From positions 1-64,000 of the forward strand of contig NZ_JAQTLS010000009.1 in the NCBI RefSeq assembly GCF_028714775.1: a stretch of DNA of 64,000 bases, in the 5' to 3' direction. The stretch comes from Thiothrix sp. GTDB taxonomy: Bacteria > Pseudomonadota > Gammaproteobacteria > Thiotrichales > Thiotrichaceae. The position numbers were made by a program, and so were the translations under genes. The notes below the pieces were generated by a model. That model was not told the DNA's origin, ran no database searches, and worked only from the letters and a program-made list of their open reading frames with translations. Positions 1-11,623 of the stretch are shown here, piece by piece (position 1 is the stretch's first letter; the number at the start of each line of letters is the position of its first letter).

Positions 1-113
1 GGTGTCCATAGAGCTGTGGAACCACCTGATCCCATCCCGAACTCAGAAGTGAAACGCAGCATCGCCGATGGTAGTGTGGGGTCTCCCCATGTGAGAGTAG
101 GTCAACGCCAGGC
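1..113 (+). rRNA. rrf: 5S ribosomal RNA, 5' end cut by window
   Basis: The sequence matches the gammaproteobacterial 5S pattern: the conserved block CCGAACTCAGAAGTGAAACG at about 37-56, then GATGGTAGTGTGGGGTCTCC and a closing GCCAGGC that would pair with a 5' GCCTGG. By comparison with E. coli 5S about five 5' nucleotides lie outside the window. This is the distal gene of an rRNA operon; no tRNA follows it before the terminator. Confidence 0.97.
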
Positions 114-122
114 GCTAATCTG

Positions 123-163
123 AAAGCCCCGCTTACGTGATCCGTAACGCGGGGCTTTTTTTT
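123..163 (+). terminator. rRNA operon intrinsic terminator
   Basis: A strong GC stem (AAAGCCCCGC at 123-132 against GCGGGGCTTT at 149-158, with an inner TTACG/CGTAA pairing) is followed by a run of T. It sits ten bases after the 5S gene. The stem is symmetric and could also stop minus-strand transcripts leaving argA. Confidence 0.93.
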
Positions 164-224
164 GCCTGCATTTTGATGCTCCTGCGGTGCTGGAAAGTCC
201 GAATCAGTGGGCCAGAAATCTACT

Positions 225-2500
<2,276 letters not shown>

Positions 2501-4105
2501 GCAGCAAGCTGCGTTGGATTTGGCGGTTGCCAGTCAGGCTGATGTTGCCGGTTTTGCCATTGACCCTTGCGCTGGGGTTACGGGCGATGCTCGGCAGGTT
2601 TTTGGCAATCAGGAAGGCGTCCATCCCCAGAGCGAACATGCGTGGGTAGGTGGAGTTGTTAAGGCTGCCTGCTTGCATACTTTCGATAACCCATGGGATT
2701 TCGGTATAGATGATGCCATCAAGGTCGGCGTCTTTGCCCGGATCAGTGCGTCCAGAGAAAACGTGTGAAGTGGCATAGACTGGCAGTGAGGCAGCTTGTG
2801 CGTTCAGCAATGGGCGCAATAAACGCGCTTGGCTAGGGGATGCTGCCAAGAATACCATGCTGGCGCGTCCCTGTGCGGCGTTTACCGCATTTTGCACATC
2901 TTGCACATAACTGCCTGACGGGGTGTCAGCGTATTGCTGGGTGGCAACAATTTGCCCGCCTTTGCTTTGGTAAGCGGCGCGGAATGCACCAGCGATCCGG
3001 TCGCCCCAACTGGAGGCGGGCGCTAAAATGATGGCGCTGCGTTGACCGCGTGCGGCAGTAAATTCAGCGACTTGGCGAGCTTCGTCTTCCGGCAGTAGGC
3101 CAAATTGATACAGTGCGCCCGGAATATTGCGGGTGCTGGTGAGGTAGTTAAGGCTCAGGATAGGCCGGGAAAGCATTTGCGGTTGCGCAAGCAATTGCGA
3201 CAAGGAGTCTTTATCCAACGGGCCAACGATAATATCCGCACCTTCGGCAACGGCTTTTTGGTACTGCGCAACTGCGCCACCCGTACTGACATCGTACAGT
3301 TGTACGGTGGTATCGCCACCCAGACCGCTACGGGCTGATTGAATTCCTTGAATAATGTCTTGGCTGACGCCGCCTAGTGCCCCGGATTGCGGTAACAGCA
3401 CGGCAACACGGTTAACAGACGTGGGAATCAGCGCGGCTTGTACATTCGTGCTGCTGCCTTTGCCACCTGCGGCTTGGGCGCGGGTACGCACGTGTTGTAC
3501 TTTTTCCCGTAAAGCCGGGGAAAGCCCATTCAGGTCAGTTGGTAAGGAACGCAATGCCAGATCAGGATTTTGCTGTTGCAAGGCAAGTAGTGCTTTGACG
3601 TAAGCGTAACGTCCACGGTTTTCACCATCCAAAGCGCTATCCGGGATGCGGTCAAGGTAACTGTTGGTTAATCCGGGATCGCCAATGGATGCGGTAATTT
3701 CAGCGGCTTGCAGGATAACCCGTTCACGCTGCGGGGATGGGTAACTGGTCGCAGCGCGGTAGTAGCTTTCAGCAGCTTCGCGTTTCTTGCCCTGTTTGAG
3801 CAATTCGTTGGCTTGCTGGATGGTAACATCACCCGGTTGGGCAGTATTGACGGCGGCATCATCCATGAATGCCGGGGTAGAGCAACCCTGTAGCAGCAGG
3901 AGCGCTGCGGTGAGTAATGCACTGTAAATACACTTCATAGTTCCGTTATGAAATTTTTTTTGCATGGCTAAGCATCCCGATTCTGTATTGTCAGACTTGT
4001 TTGGCGGAAAAACTATAACATGCTTTTTTCACGTGCGCTGCTTGGGTTTGGTGCAAAACGTGGGATTTTGGAGTTAAATGTTGGTTTTTCGCGAGCGAAG
4101 GTCTA

Positions 4106-4960
4106 ATGCCGGAAGGTATCTTATATTGTGTTGCCACGCCCATCGGGAATCTGGAAGACATTACGGCGCGGGCGTTGCGTATCCTATCGGAGGTCGATAA
4201 GGTTTACGCCGAAGATACGCGCGTAACCCGACGGCTTTTTGCGCATTTCGGCATACAAAACCAATTGGAAAGCCTGCACGACCACAATGAGGCCAGCCGG
4301 GTAGAAAATATCCGTCAGGAACTGGAACAGGGTATGCGTGTGGCGCTGGTGAGTGATGCCGGAACGCCATTGATCAGTGATCCGGGCTACAAACTGGTAC
4401 ATGCATTGGGTAATGCCGGTTGTAAAGTTGTGCCGATACCGGGGGCAAGTGCGTTGGTGGCGGCGCTGTCGGCGGCGGGTTTGCCAACTGACCGTTTTGC
4501 CTTTGAAGGGTTTTTGCCCGCCAAGCCTGCTTCCCGCCGAAAAGTGTTGGAAGGGCTGGAAAAGGAAGCACGTACCTTGGTGTTTTACGAATCTAGCCAC
4601 CGGGTTGCTGATTTCCTGCTCGACCTGTCGGTAGTCTTTGGTAACAGCCGCCAAGTAGTGGTGTTGCGCGAGCTGACCAAGCTGTATGAAAGCATTTATC
4701 GCGGTACGGCGGACAGTATCTTGCAGTTTATGCAGGCAGACTCGGATCGCTCACGCGGAGAATTCGTGGTGGTGGTGGAAGGCAAGCCCGTGTCGTCGGA
4801 TGCGAATGGACAAGAAGCGTTGGCGGCGGATAAGGTGCTGGATATTTTATTGGAAGACCTCCCGGTTAAACAGGCAGCAGCGATTGCCGCGCGTCTAACC
4901 GGCCTGCCGAAAAACCAGTTGTATCGGCAGGCGCTGGAAAGGCAAGAGGGCGATGTTTAG
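4106..4960 (+). CDS. rsmI: 16S rRNA (cytidine(1402)-2'-O)-methyltransferase
   Basis: RsmI uses S-adenosylmethionine to 2'-O-methylate C1402 in the decoding centre of 16S rRNA. The 284-residue protein shows the tetrapyrrole-methylase-type fold motifs: YCVATPIGNLEDIT at the N terminus, AEDTRVTRRL, VALVSDAGTPLISDPG, PIPGASALVAALSAAG and FYESSHRV. Length is typical. It faces away from lpoA across a 167-base divergent spacer. Its last codons overlap by 4 bases with the convergent DUF2058 gene. Confidence 0.95.
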   Translation: MPEGILYCVATPIGNLEDITARALRILSEVDKVYAEDTRVTRRLFAHFGIQNQLESLHDHNEASRVENIRQELEQGMRVALVSDAGTPLISDPGYKLVHALGNAGCKVVPIPGASALVAALSAAGLPTDRFAFEGFLPAKPASRRKVLEGLEKEARTLVFYESSHRVADFLLDLSVVFGNSRQVVVLRELTKLYESIYRGTADSILQFMQADSDRSRGEFVVVVEGKPVSSDANGQEALAADKVLDILLEDLPVKQAAAIAARLTGLPKNQLYRQALERQEGDV

Positions 4961-5532
4961 TTGGCGGAATTTTCTTCCGCGTGGTTAATAACCACAAGCT
5001 TAGTTGGGTCAAGCGCCAGTAATTGTTGCGCAATATCGCGCGAAATTAGGCAACGTTTGCCTTCCATGAAGGTGATCGCCAGTTCGCCGCTTGCCAGTTG
5101 TTCCTGTTGCTGTTCGGTGACGTACAGGTATTTGATGTTGTCGCCAACCACGAAGTTGTAGCGGATTTCAGCATCATCAATGTTCAGCAGGTTGGTGCTG
5201 AGCAAGGTGCGGACTTGCTCACGGGTTTGTTTCTTGAGGGCCGCGCGTTCACGGGCGATGCGTTCTGCTTCGGCACGCTCTGTGCGTTCCAGTTGCTCGC
5301 GTTCCTTGTAGAATTGCTCTAGGTCGGATGCCTGTTTGACAGGCTTGCTGACAGCCGGTTTTGCAGGGCGCGGTGCTGCTGCCTCGGGGGCTGGCGGCGG
5401 GCGTTTAGGGGCGGGTTTCCCCTTGGCCTGCGGTTTGCCAGTGTGTTTGGGCTTGGGTTGGTTAGCCTGCTCGACTTGTTCTTGTGTGACTAAGCCAGCT
5501 TTGAGTAATTGGTCGCGAAGTGATAGTGCCAT
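4957..5532 (-). CDS. DUF2058 family protein (YaiL-like)
   Basis: A 191-residue protein of the DUF2058/YaiL family, described as nucleoid- or RNA-associated but without a settled function. It begins MALSLRDQLLKAGLV, the conserved start of the family. A Lys/Pro/Ala-rich linker follows (about 25-65), then a charged coiled-coil stretch (EREQLERTERAEAERIARERA) and a compact C-terminal domain with NFVVGDNIKYLYV and CLISRDIAQQL. It is convergent with rsmI and transcribed away from ppa. Confidence 0.8.
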   Translation of the reverse strand: MALSLRDQLLKAGLVTQEQVEQANQPKPKHTGKPQAKGKPAPKRPPPAPEAAAPRPAKPAVSKPVKQASDLEQFYKEREQLERTERAEAERIARERAALKKQTREQVRTLLSTNLLNIDDAEIRYNFVVGDNIKYLYVTEQQQEQLASGELAITFMEGKRCLISRDIAQQLLALDPTKLVVINHAEENSAN

Positions 5533-5570
5533 GTTTTTTATGGGTGACTGTTAAATGTTGCAATGCAAGA

Positions 5571-5601
5571 TGGTGTACCCGCTAGGGAGTGGCGTTATAA
5601 T
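5571..5601 (+). promoter_or_regulatory. Candidate promoter for ppa
   Basis: A perfect TATAAT -10 hexamer lies at 5596-5601, 33 bases before the ppa start. No good -35 hexamer is visible at 16-18 bases; the nearest weak match is TGGTGT at 5571-5576. Confidence 0.4.
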
Positions 5602-5634
5602 ACTTCGATTTTTAGCCATCAAGTAGAGAAAATC

Positions 5635-6192
5635 ATGAATATTGATAAAATCCCCGCTGGAAATGATGTTCCTGATAACGTAAATGTTATCATTGAAATC
5701 CCGGCGCTCTCCACGCCTGTCAAATATGAGTTGGACAAGTCGAGTGGCGCATTGTATGTAGACCGTTTCATGTCTACCCCGATGTTTTACCCTGCTAACT
5801 ATGGGTTTATTCCGCATACGTTGGCACTGGATGGGGATCCGACTGACGTGTTGGTGGTGACTCCAACCCCATTGATGCACGGTTGCGTAATTCCTGTGCG
5901 TCCAGTCGGTATGTTGAAAATGTCGGATGAGTCCGGCGTTGATGCGAAAATTGTTGCGGTTCCTGCTTACCACTTGTCTGCGGGTTATCGTCACATTGAG
6001 TCTTACACACAGTTGCCTAGCCTGCTGATGCAGCAAATCCAGCACTTCTTTGAACGTTACAAAGAATTGGAACCGGGCAAGTGGGTGACTGTGGATGGTT
6101 GGGCAGATGTAGCCGAGGCGAAAGCCGAGATTCTTGCCAGTATCCAGCGTTATGACGAGAGTGAACATTCTTCAGAAGACTATTTAGTCTAA
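5635..6192 (+). CDS. ppa: Inorganic pyrophosphatase (family I)
   Basis: Cytoplasmic Mg-dependent enzyme that hydrolyses pyrophosphate and so pulls biosynthetic reactions forward. The 185-residue length is typical of family I. Key motifs are visible: the substrate region [25 protein letters not shown], the metal-binding signature [23 protein letters not shown] and [14 protein letters not shown]. The ATG at 5635 is chosen because the upstream 24 codons of open frame contain the TATAAT element and no family residues. Confidence 0.96.
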   Translation: MNIDKIPAGNDVPDNVNVIIEIPALSTPVKYELDKSSGALYVDRFMSTPMFYPANYGFIPHTLALDGDPTDVLVVTPTPLMHGCVIPVRPVGMLKMSDESGVDAKIVAVPAYHLSAGYRHIESYTQLPSLLMQQIQHFFERYKELEPGKWVTVDGWADVAEAKAEILASIQRYDESEHSSEDYLV

Positions 6193-6204
6193 TGCATTCC
6201 TGCG

Positions 6205-6228
6205 CTGTTGCGTCTGAGGGCGCAACAG
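6205..6228. other. Hairpin after ppa
   Basis: An 8-bp inverted repeat (CTGTTGCG / CGCAACAG) with an 8-base loop lies 12 bases past the ppa stop. There is no T tract, so it is at best a weak terminator or a 3' stabilising hairpin between ppa and mrdA. Confidence 0.4.
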
Positions 6229-6280
6229 TGTGGGTAGATAAATTTTATTAATTACAATTGGCACACAGTTATAACAATTC

Positions 6281-8269
6281 ATGGGTGAACGTCTTTCCAT
6301 AAAAACCGAACGCGATGAGCAGAATCTGTTCAATGTCCGCATCATCGTCGCTGCGGTGTTGATCCTGTTCGCCCTAGTGGGGATCACCGTGCGTGCCTAC
6401 CACTTGCAGGTTATTGAGCACGACAAGTACGCAGAGTTGTCACGCGAACATTACCAGAAACGCATTCCCATCCCTCCGAACCGGGGTCAGATTTATGACC
6501 GCAATGGGACGTTGCTGGCGGGCAGCCATATCCAGTACGTGCTGGAAATTGTGCGTGACAGTATTGGCGATGAGAATAATGACGGCAAAACAAACATCAA
6601 GGATGTCGAGGGGGTTGTGGGGCGCTTAGGCAAACTCATTCCCCTGACTGAGAAAGATGTGCGTATATTCACACAGGATGTGAAAAAATTTAAATACCAG
6701 CCGATTCCCATCAGGGAAAACCTGACTGAGGAAGAGGTGGCGAAATTTTCTGTCAACCGCCCGCGTTTCCCCGGTGTCAATCTGGAAATGCGCATGGAGC
6801 GCTATTATCCGTTGCATGAAGTTGCTAGCCATGTGATTGGCTATGTGGGGCGTATTGATGAGGGTGATTTGGAACACCTGAACAAGGACGAATACTTAGG
6901 GACTAGCCATATCGGCAAAACGGGAGTCGAGGCTTCCCATGAAGGCCGTTTGCACGGGCAAGCTGGTTATCATTTGGTCGAAGTGGATGCCTATGGTAAG
7001 CAACAGTCGGTCATTGATGAAAAAGCCCCGGTGGGTGGTCAGGATTTGTTCCTTGGTTTGGACATCAAAACCCAAATTACTGCCGAAACGTTGTTGAAGG
7101 AGGAGGGCAAGGGAGCCATTGTGGCACTTGACCCGCGCACAGGTGAAGTTTTGGCACTGGCGAGTGTGCCGACCTTTGACCCTAACTTGTTCATTGATGG
7201 TATTTCGCGCAAGGATTATACCGATTTAAACACTGACCCAGACCGTCCCTTGTACAACCGTGCTTTGCAGGGGGTCTATCCGCCCGGTTCGACCATCAAG
7301 CCGATGGCGGGGATGTCAGGGTTGATTAGTGGGATTATGAGCCCCGGCTCGCGCGTCAACGACCCCGGCTTTTTCCGGTTGTCGGGGCAAAAGCATGTGT
7401 TCCGTTGCTGGAATAAGCGTGGTCATGGTTCGGTTGACCTGAAGTTGGCAATTACCCAATCTTGCGACACCTATTTTTACACCTTGGCTAACCGTATGGG
7501 CATCGACAAGTTTTCGGGCTATATGAAGAGTTTCGGTTTTGGTAAGCCAACGGGTGTGGATATGCCGTCGGAAGCTTCCGGTTTGATGCCTTCCCCTGAA
7601 TGGAAAGAAAAGCGTTATAAGTCAGCTTGGTATCCGGGCGATACCGTCAGCGTGGGGATCGGGCAGGGTTATTGGCTGGCAACACCCATGCAGTTAGCCC
7701 ACGCGGCAAGCATCATGGCAAACCGGGGGGTACGGGTGAAACCCCATATTCTGCGTAGTACCCGCATTGCCGCTAACCGCGAGCCTGAACTCATCAAGCC
7801 AGAGTATTTGGATGCCGTTAATGCCAATGACAAAGATTGGAGCGTGGTGTTGGCGGGGATGGAGGCAGTCATGATGCCGGGCGGTACGGCGCGGGGTGCG
7901 GGGGCTGGGGCAGCTTACCGGATCGCGGGTAAAACGGGGACGGCGCAAGTCTTTGGTTTGGCGGGTGGCTCTTATAACGCCGGGCGTATCGCCAAGCGCT
8001 TACGTGACCACGCTTTGTTTGTGGGCTTTGCACCAGCGGATGACCCTAAAATTGCCGTGGGGGTTGTGGTGGAGAATGCTTCGGGTAGCGGTGGGCATAC
8101 TGCCGCACCGATGGCCCGTAAAGTAATGGATGCGTATTTGCTGAAAAAATACCTTGATGACGCGCCAGTCGAGCCAGAAGTTGAAAAGCAGGGCGCGGAC
8201 AAACCACCGGCTAACGCCGCAGCGAGTCCTGCTGCCGACGCTGGGGTACAGGATGACCTTCATGATTAA
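6281..8269 (+). CDS. mrdA: Penicillin-binding protein 2 (peptidoglycan transpeptidase)
   Basis: PBP2 cross-links peptidoglycan during cell elongation, with RodA and MreB. The 662-residue protein has a short cytoplasmic N terminus, one membrane helix (about residues 20-40) and a dimerisation domain with the conserved RGQIYDRNG. The transpeptidase motifs are Ser337-x-x-Lys (PPGSTIKP), Ser394-Cys-Asp (TQSCDTYFY) and Lys551-Thr-Gly (AGKTGTAQ). The C-terminal ~35 residues are an Ala/Pro-rich extension. Its stop overlaps the rodA start, so the two are translationally coupled. Confidence 0.97.
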   Translation: MGERLSIKTERDEQNLFNVRIIVAAVLILFALVGITVRAYHLQVIEHDKYAELSREHYQKRIPIPPNRGQIYDRNGTLLAGSHIQYVLEIVRDSIGDENNDGKTNIKDVEGVVGRLGKLIPLTEKDVRIFTQDVKKFKYQPIPIRENLTEEEVAKFSVNRPRFPGVNLEMRMERYYPLHEVASHVIGYVGRIDEGDLEHLNKDEYLGTSHIGKTGVEASHEGRLHGQAGYHLVEVDAYGKQQSVIDEKAPVGGQDLFLGLDIKTQITAETLLKEEGKGAIVALDPRTGEVLALASVPTFDPNLFIDGISRKDYTDLNTDPDRPLYNRALQGVYPPGSTIKPMAGMSGLISGIMSPGSRVNDPGFFRLSGQKHVFRCWNKRGHGSVDLKLAITQSCDTYFYTLANRMGIDKFSGYMKSFGFGKPTGVDMPSEASGLMPSPEWKEKRYKSAWYPGDTVSVGIGQGYWLATPMQLAHAASIMANRGVRVKPHILRSTRIAANREPELIKPEYLDAVNANDKDWSVVLAGMEAVMMPGGTARGAGAGAAYRIAGKTGTAQVFGLAGGSYNAGRIAKRLRDHALFVGFAPADDPKIAVGVVVENASGSGGHTAAPMARKVMDAYLLKKYLDDAPVEPEVEKQGADKPPANAAASPAADAGVQDDLHD

Positions 8270-9380
8270 TCATATTTTGCCTTATTGGTTGCTCAGAATA
8301 TTTCATCGGGTTGATGGTGTGTTATTGGCAGCCCTTTCTTTGCTGGTTTTTATGGGCGGGGTAACGCTATACAGCGCTACGGATGCCTACAATGACCCGA
8401 CGCAACTGTACCGGCAGGGGGTGCATTTCCTGATTGGCCTAAGCTTGATGGTGATTTTTTCCCAGATACGTAGCAAAACGCTACGGCAATGGGCCATCTG
8501 GTTGTACGGTGCTGGCGTTTTCTTGCTGATCTTGGTGTTGCTGGTGGGGGTCTCCAAGAAAGGGGCGCAACGCTGGTTGTATATCGGGGTTGACATCCAG
8601 CCTGCTGAAATCATGAAGTTGGCAGTGCCGATGATGATTGCCTATTATTTTTCCGAGAAGCCCTTGCCGCCACGATTTATTGATGTGGTGATTGCGCTGG
8701 TGTTGGTGTTCGTCCCCATGTTGTTGATTATGAAGCAGCCGGATTTGGGGACTTCCTTGCTGATTGCGACTTCAGGCTTTTTCGTGATCTATTTGGCGGG
8801 GCTTTCATGGTGGTTGATTGGTGGTGCGGTGGTTTTGGTGTCGATTGCCGCGCCGTTGATGTATTTTTTCGGGATGCACGATTACCAGCGTAAGCGCATC
8901 GACGTTTTATTGAATCCTGAATCCGATACCTTGGGAACTGGATACCACATTTACCAGTCAAAGATTGCGATTGGTTCCGGTGGGGTTTACGGGAAAGGCT
9001 GGATGCATGGCGACCAGTCCCATTTGGATTTCTTACCAGAGCGGCATACCGACTTCATTTTTGCGGTCTTTGGTGAAGAATTCGGGCTGATGGGCAATCT
9101 GGTGCTGATGGGGCTTTACCTGTTTATCATTTGGCGTGGCTTGTATATCGCCATCAAAGGGGAAGATACGTTTGCCCGCTTGCTTGCCGGAAGCCTGAGC
9201 ATGACATTTTTCTTTTATCTGTTTGTGAATACCGGCATGGTCAGCGGGCTGCTCCCCGTGGTCGGTGTCCCGCTTCCCCTGATCAGTTATGGGGGAACGT
9301 CGGTGGTGACGTTGATGGTGGCTTTTGGCATCATCATGGGGATGAAACGGCGCAAACGGGTTTATCAACAGGAGAACTGA
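8262..9380 (+). CDS. mrdB: Rod-shape protein RodA, SEDS glycosyltransferase
   Basis: RodA polymerises lipid II into glycan strands in the inner membrane and partners with PBP2. The 372-residue protein is strongly hydrophobic with about ten membrane segments. It carries the SEDS features GAQRWLYIGVDIQPAEIMKL, a KQPDLGTSLL motif (catalytic-region Asp) and LPLISYGGTSVVTLM near the C terminus. The ATG at 8262 lies inside the mrdA stop region; in-frame ATGs further upstream would add non-conserved sequence. Confidence 0.96.
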   Translation: MINHILPYWLLRIFHRVDGVLLAALSLLVFMGGVTLYSATDAYNDPTQLYRQGVHFLIGLSLMVIFSQIRSKTLRQWAIWLYGAGVFLLILVLLVGVSKKGAQRWLYIGVDIQPAEIMKLAVPMMIAYYFSEKPLPPRFIDVVIALVLVFVPMLLIMKQPDLGTSLLIATSGFFVIYLAGLSWWLIGGAVVLVSIAAPLMYFFGMHDYQRKRIDVLLNPESDTLGTGYHIYQSKIAIGSGGVYGKGWMHGDQSHLDFLPERHTDFIFAVFGEEFGLMGNLVLMGLYLFIIWRGLYIAIKGEDTFARLLAGSLSMTFFFYLFVNTGMVSGLLPVVGVPLPLISYGGTSVVTLMVAFGIIMGMKRRKRVYQQEN

Positions 9381-9420
9381 GAAGGGAATTTCGGTTACTT
9401 CTTCCAACTAGGAGATTGAG

Positions 9421-10596
9421 ATGGGGGACGTATACGATTTGCAGCAGTGGGGGAAACGCGCACGTTATCTCGCTGCTGGCGCTTTGATCGGTTTTTCTTT
9501 AGTCGCGTGCACCACAGGCTCAGGGCCGGTGCAATTGCCTTGGGTTTTGCAACCGCCTGCCGTGCCTAGTGGTCAGGCTACTTCCCCGCCCACGTCCCCC
9601 GGCGTTGTTACGCCACCTCGCAGTAACCCTAACGTTCCGCCGAGGCAATTGCCCCAAACGAATTATCCACCCGGTTTGCATGGCGATTATGCGAATTACC
9701 CGGGGATGCGCGAGTTTATTGGTAAGATGAGCAGCCAACACGGTTTTAACCGCGCGTTTCTGGAGCAGACATTTTCGGGGGTGCGGCGTGACCAGCAGGC
9801 GCTGGTGAAGGTGGGCGCACCTGCCGAAGGCCAAGGCTGGCGGGCTTACCGGCCTATTTTCCTGACGGAAGAGCGCATCAACGGCGGGGTGGATTTCTGG
9901 AACCGCAATGGCGCATTACTGGATGGCGCTGCCCGCCAATACGGGGTTGATCCTGAATACTTGGTTGCCATTATTGGCGTAGAAACCCAATACGGGAAAA
10001 ACACGGGTGCGCACAATGTGTTGCAGGCATTGACCACTTTGAGTTTTGATTACCCACGCAGGGCTGATTTCTACCGTAAGGAATTGGAGCAATTCCTGTT
10101 GTTGGTGCGGGAAGAAAAAGTCCGTCCGCAGATTTTCAGTGGTTCTTATGCGGGTGCGATGGGGCTGGGGCAATTCATTTCCAGCAGCTACCGCACTTAC
10201 GCCGTTGATGGCAACCGCGATGGCAAACGGGATATGTGGAACCCACAGGATGCTGTTCCCAGCGTTGCCAATTACTTCTCCCGCAATGGCTGGAAGCGTG
10301 GCGGCGGGGTAGCAGTGCCAGCGTATGTTTCCGGTGGTGGCTATGCTAGACTCGCTGAAACAACCGCCAAAAAACCTTCCCATTCGTTGGGGGAATTGGC
10401 AAGTGCCGGTGTTAGGCCGCAGGGGGCGATCAACTCGGCGCGTGTCAGCCTGCTCAAGCTGGAAGGCAGTACCGATGAGTATTGGGTCGGTGGCGAAAAT
10501 TTTTACGTGATTACCCGCTACAATCCCAATGTTAAATATGCGATGGCTGTCCATCAGTTGGCGCAGGCGATCCGTAAGCGTAAGTTTGGTTTTTGA
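9421..10596 (+). CDS. mltB: Lytic murein transglycosylase B, lipoprotein
   Basis: MltB cleaves the MurNAc-GlcNAc bond of peptidoglycan to 1,6-anhydro products at the outer-membrane inner face. The 391-residue protein starts with a lipoprotein signal (FSLVAC, Cys30) and a Pro-rich linker to about residue 85. The SLT_2-type domain carries the catalytic Glu188 in GVETQYGKNTG. Also visible are LSFDYPRRADFYRKEL, GAMGLGQFISSSYR and a calcium-site-like DGNRDGKRDMW. An AGGAG lies 8 bases before the ATG. It sits between mrdB and rlpA, inside the elongasome operon. Confidence 0.94.
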   Translation: MGDVYDLQQWGKRARYLAAGALIGFSLVACTTGSGPVQLPWVLQPPAVPSGQATSPPTSPGVVTPPRSNPNVPPRQLPQTNYPPGLHGDYANYPGMREFIGKMSSQHGFNRAFLEQTFSGVRRDQQALVKVGAPAEGQGWRAYRPIFLTEERINGGVDFWNRNGALLDGAARQYGVDPEYLVAIIGVETQYGKNTGAHNVLQALTTLSFDYPRRADFYRKELEQFLLLVREEKVRPQIFSGSYAGAMGLGQFISSSYRTYAVDGNRDGKRDMWNPQDAVPSVANYFSRNGWKRGGGVAVPAYVSGGGYARLAETTAKKPSHSLGELASAGVRPQGAINSARVSLLKLEGSTDEYWVGGENFYVITRYNPNVKYAMAVHQLAQAIRKRKFGF

Positions 10597-10611
10597 TGTT
10601 TATAATTAAAG

Positions 10612-10634
10612 CTGCCCTGCAATAGGCGGGGCAG
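10612..10634 (+). terminator. Hairpin between mltB and rlpA
   Basis: A 9-bp GC-rich stem (CTGCCCTGC / GCGGGGCAG, one GU pair) with a 5-base loop is followed by a weakly T-rich TAAGTTTGTT. It may act as a partial terminator within the operon. Confidence 0.45.
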
Positions 10635-10667
10635 TAAGTTTGTTGGGCAACAAGAAGCGGCAAAAAT

Positions 10668-11561
10668 ATGATGACAATAAATTGGCTGCGTCCGGGAGTT
10701 CTGCTGGCTTCCGTCACGCTGGGGTTAGTGGCTTGTAGTGGCAATATGACGACTGATGAAGGTAGTTCTGTTGCGGGTACGGGCAAAGGTGAAGCAGGTT
10801 TTGAGGCGCGTAGTGCTTGTGGGAATGACCCCTCTTATACGATACAGGGGAAATCTTACAAGGTACTGGATACGGCATCCGGCTATGCGGAAACGGGTAC
10901 AGCAGCATGGTACGGTGCTGAATACCAAGGTACACAAACGGCGGGTTGCGAAACTTTCGATATGTATGCGTATTCCGCCGCTCATCGGACGTTACCGCTG
11001 CCTAGTTTTGTGCGTGTTACCAATCAGCAGAACGGGCAGAATATCATTGTACGGGTTAACGACCGGGGGCCGTTTGATAGCAATGATTTGATCCAGCTTT
11101 CGTTCGCGGCAGCTAATGCCTTGGGAATACGTAGCAGTGCCGGTGCGCCGGTTAAAGTGGAAGCCTTATCACCGGATCAATTCAAAGGCCAACTTCCAGC
11201 GGAAGCACTGGCTAGCGGAGGTGGTTCGCAGGATGGGCGCTCTTTGGATGGAGGCCACACCTCCAGTGACGCGATTAGTGCGTTAAAGCGCCAAAAAGCA
11301 TTGGCAGAAAAGTCGGTGGATAAGTCCAAAACCTACTATGTTGTAGCAGGTACATGGCCTGAACAGGGTGAGGCGATTGATATGTTTGTGCGCCTGACTT
11401 CGGTTGGCTTGGCGAAAACAGAGATGGCGACAGCTCAAGAAAAGGGCAAAACGATCCATCAAATTAGAATTGGGCCACTGTATAATCAAGATCAGATTGA
11501 TAACGTGAAAGACACGTTAGTAAGTAACGGGCTGGCAAGTTTCCGGGTGGTTGCCCAGTAA
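10668..11561 (+). CDS. rlpA: Septal ring lytic transglycosylase RlpA, lipoprotein
   Basis: RlpA is an outer-membrane lipoprotein that trims naked glycan strands at division sites. The 297-residue protein has a lipobox ending LVAC (Cys23). The double-psi beta-barrel domain (about 75-165) holds GTAAWYGAEYQGTQTAG, AAHRTLPLPSFVRVTN and the acidic active-site region VRVNDRGPFDSNDLIQLS. A C-terminal SPOR domain (about 220-297; TYYVVAGTWPEQGEAIDMF, IRIGPLY) binds denuded septal glycan. Confidence 0.93.
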   Translation: MMTINWLRPGVLLASVTLGLVACSGNMTTDEGSSVAGTGKGEAGFEARSACGNDPSYTIQGKSYKVLDTASGYAETGTAAWYGAEYQGTQTAGCETFDMYAYSAAHRTLPLPSFVRVTNQQNGQNIIVRVNDRGPFDSNDLIQLSFAAANALGIRSSAGAPVKVEALSPDQFKGQLPAEALASGGGSQDGRSLDGGHTSSDAISALKRQKALAEKSVDKSKTYYVVAGTWPEQGEAIDMFVRLTSVGLAKTEMATAQEKGKTIHQIRIGPLYNQDQIDNVKDTLVSNGLASFRVVAQ

Positions 11562-11623
11562 TTGCCGTGTCCGTTACCATTACGTGTTTATTTGATGAAC
11601 CCATGTCAGTGAAAGGACTGTCC

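Noticed and set aside
114-224. tRNA gene after 5S rRNA
   Set aside because: Only the terminator and a short spacer are present; no cloverleaf or CCA-type sequence found.
5551-6168. 205-codon minus-strand frame opposite ppa
   Set aside because: Antisense of a complete, highly conserved pyrophosphatase; no independent support.
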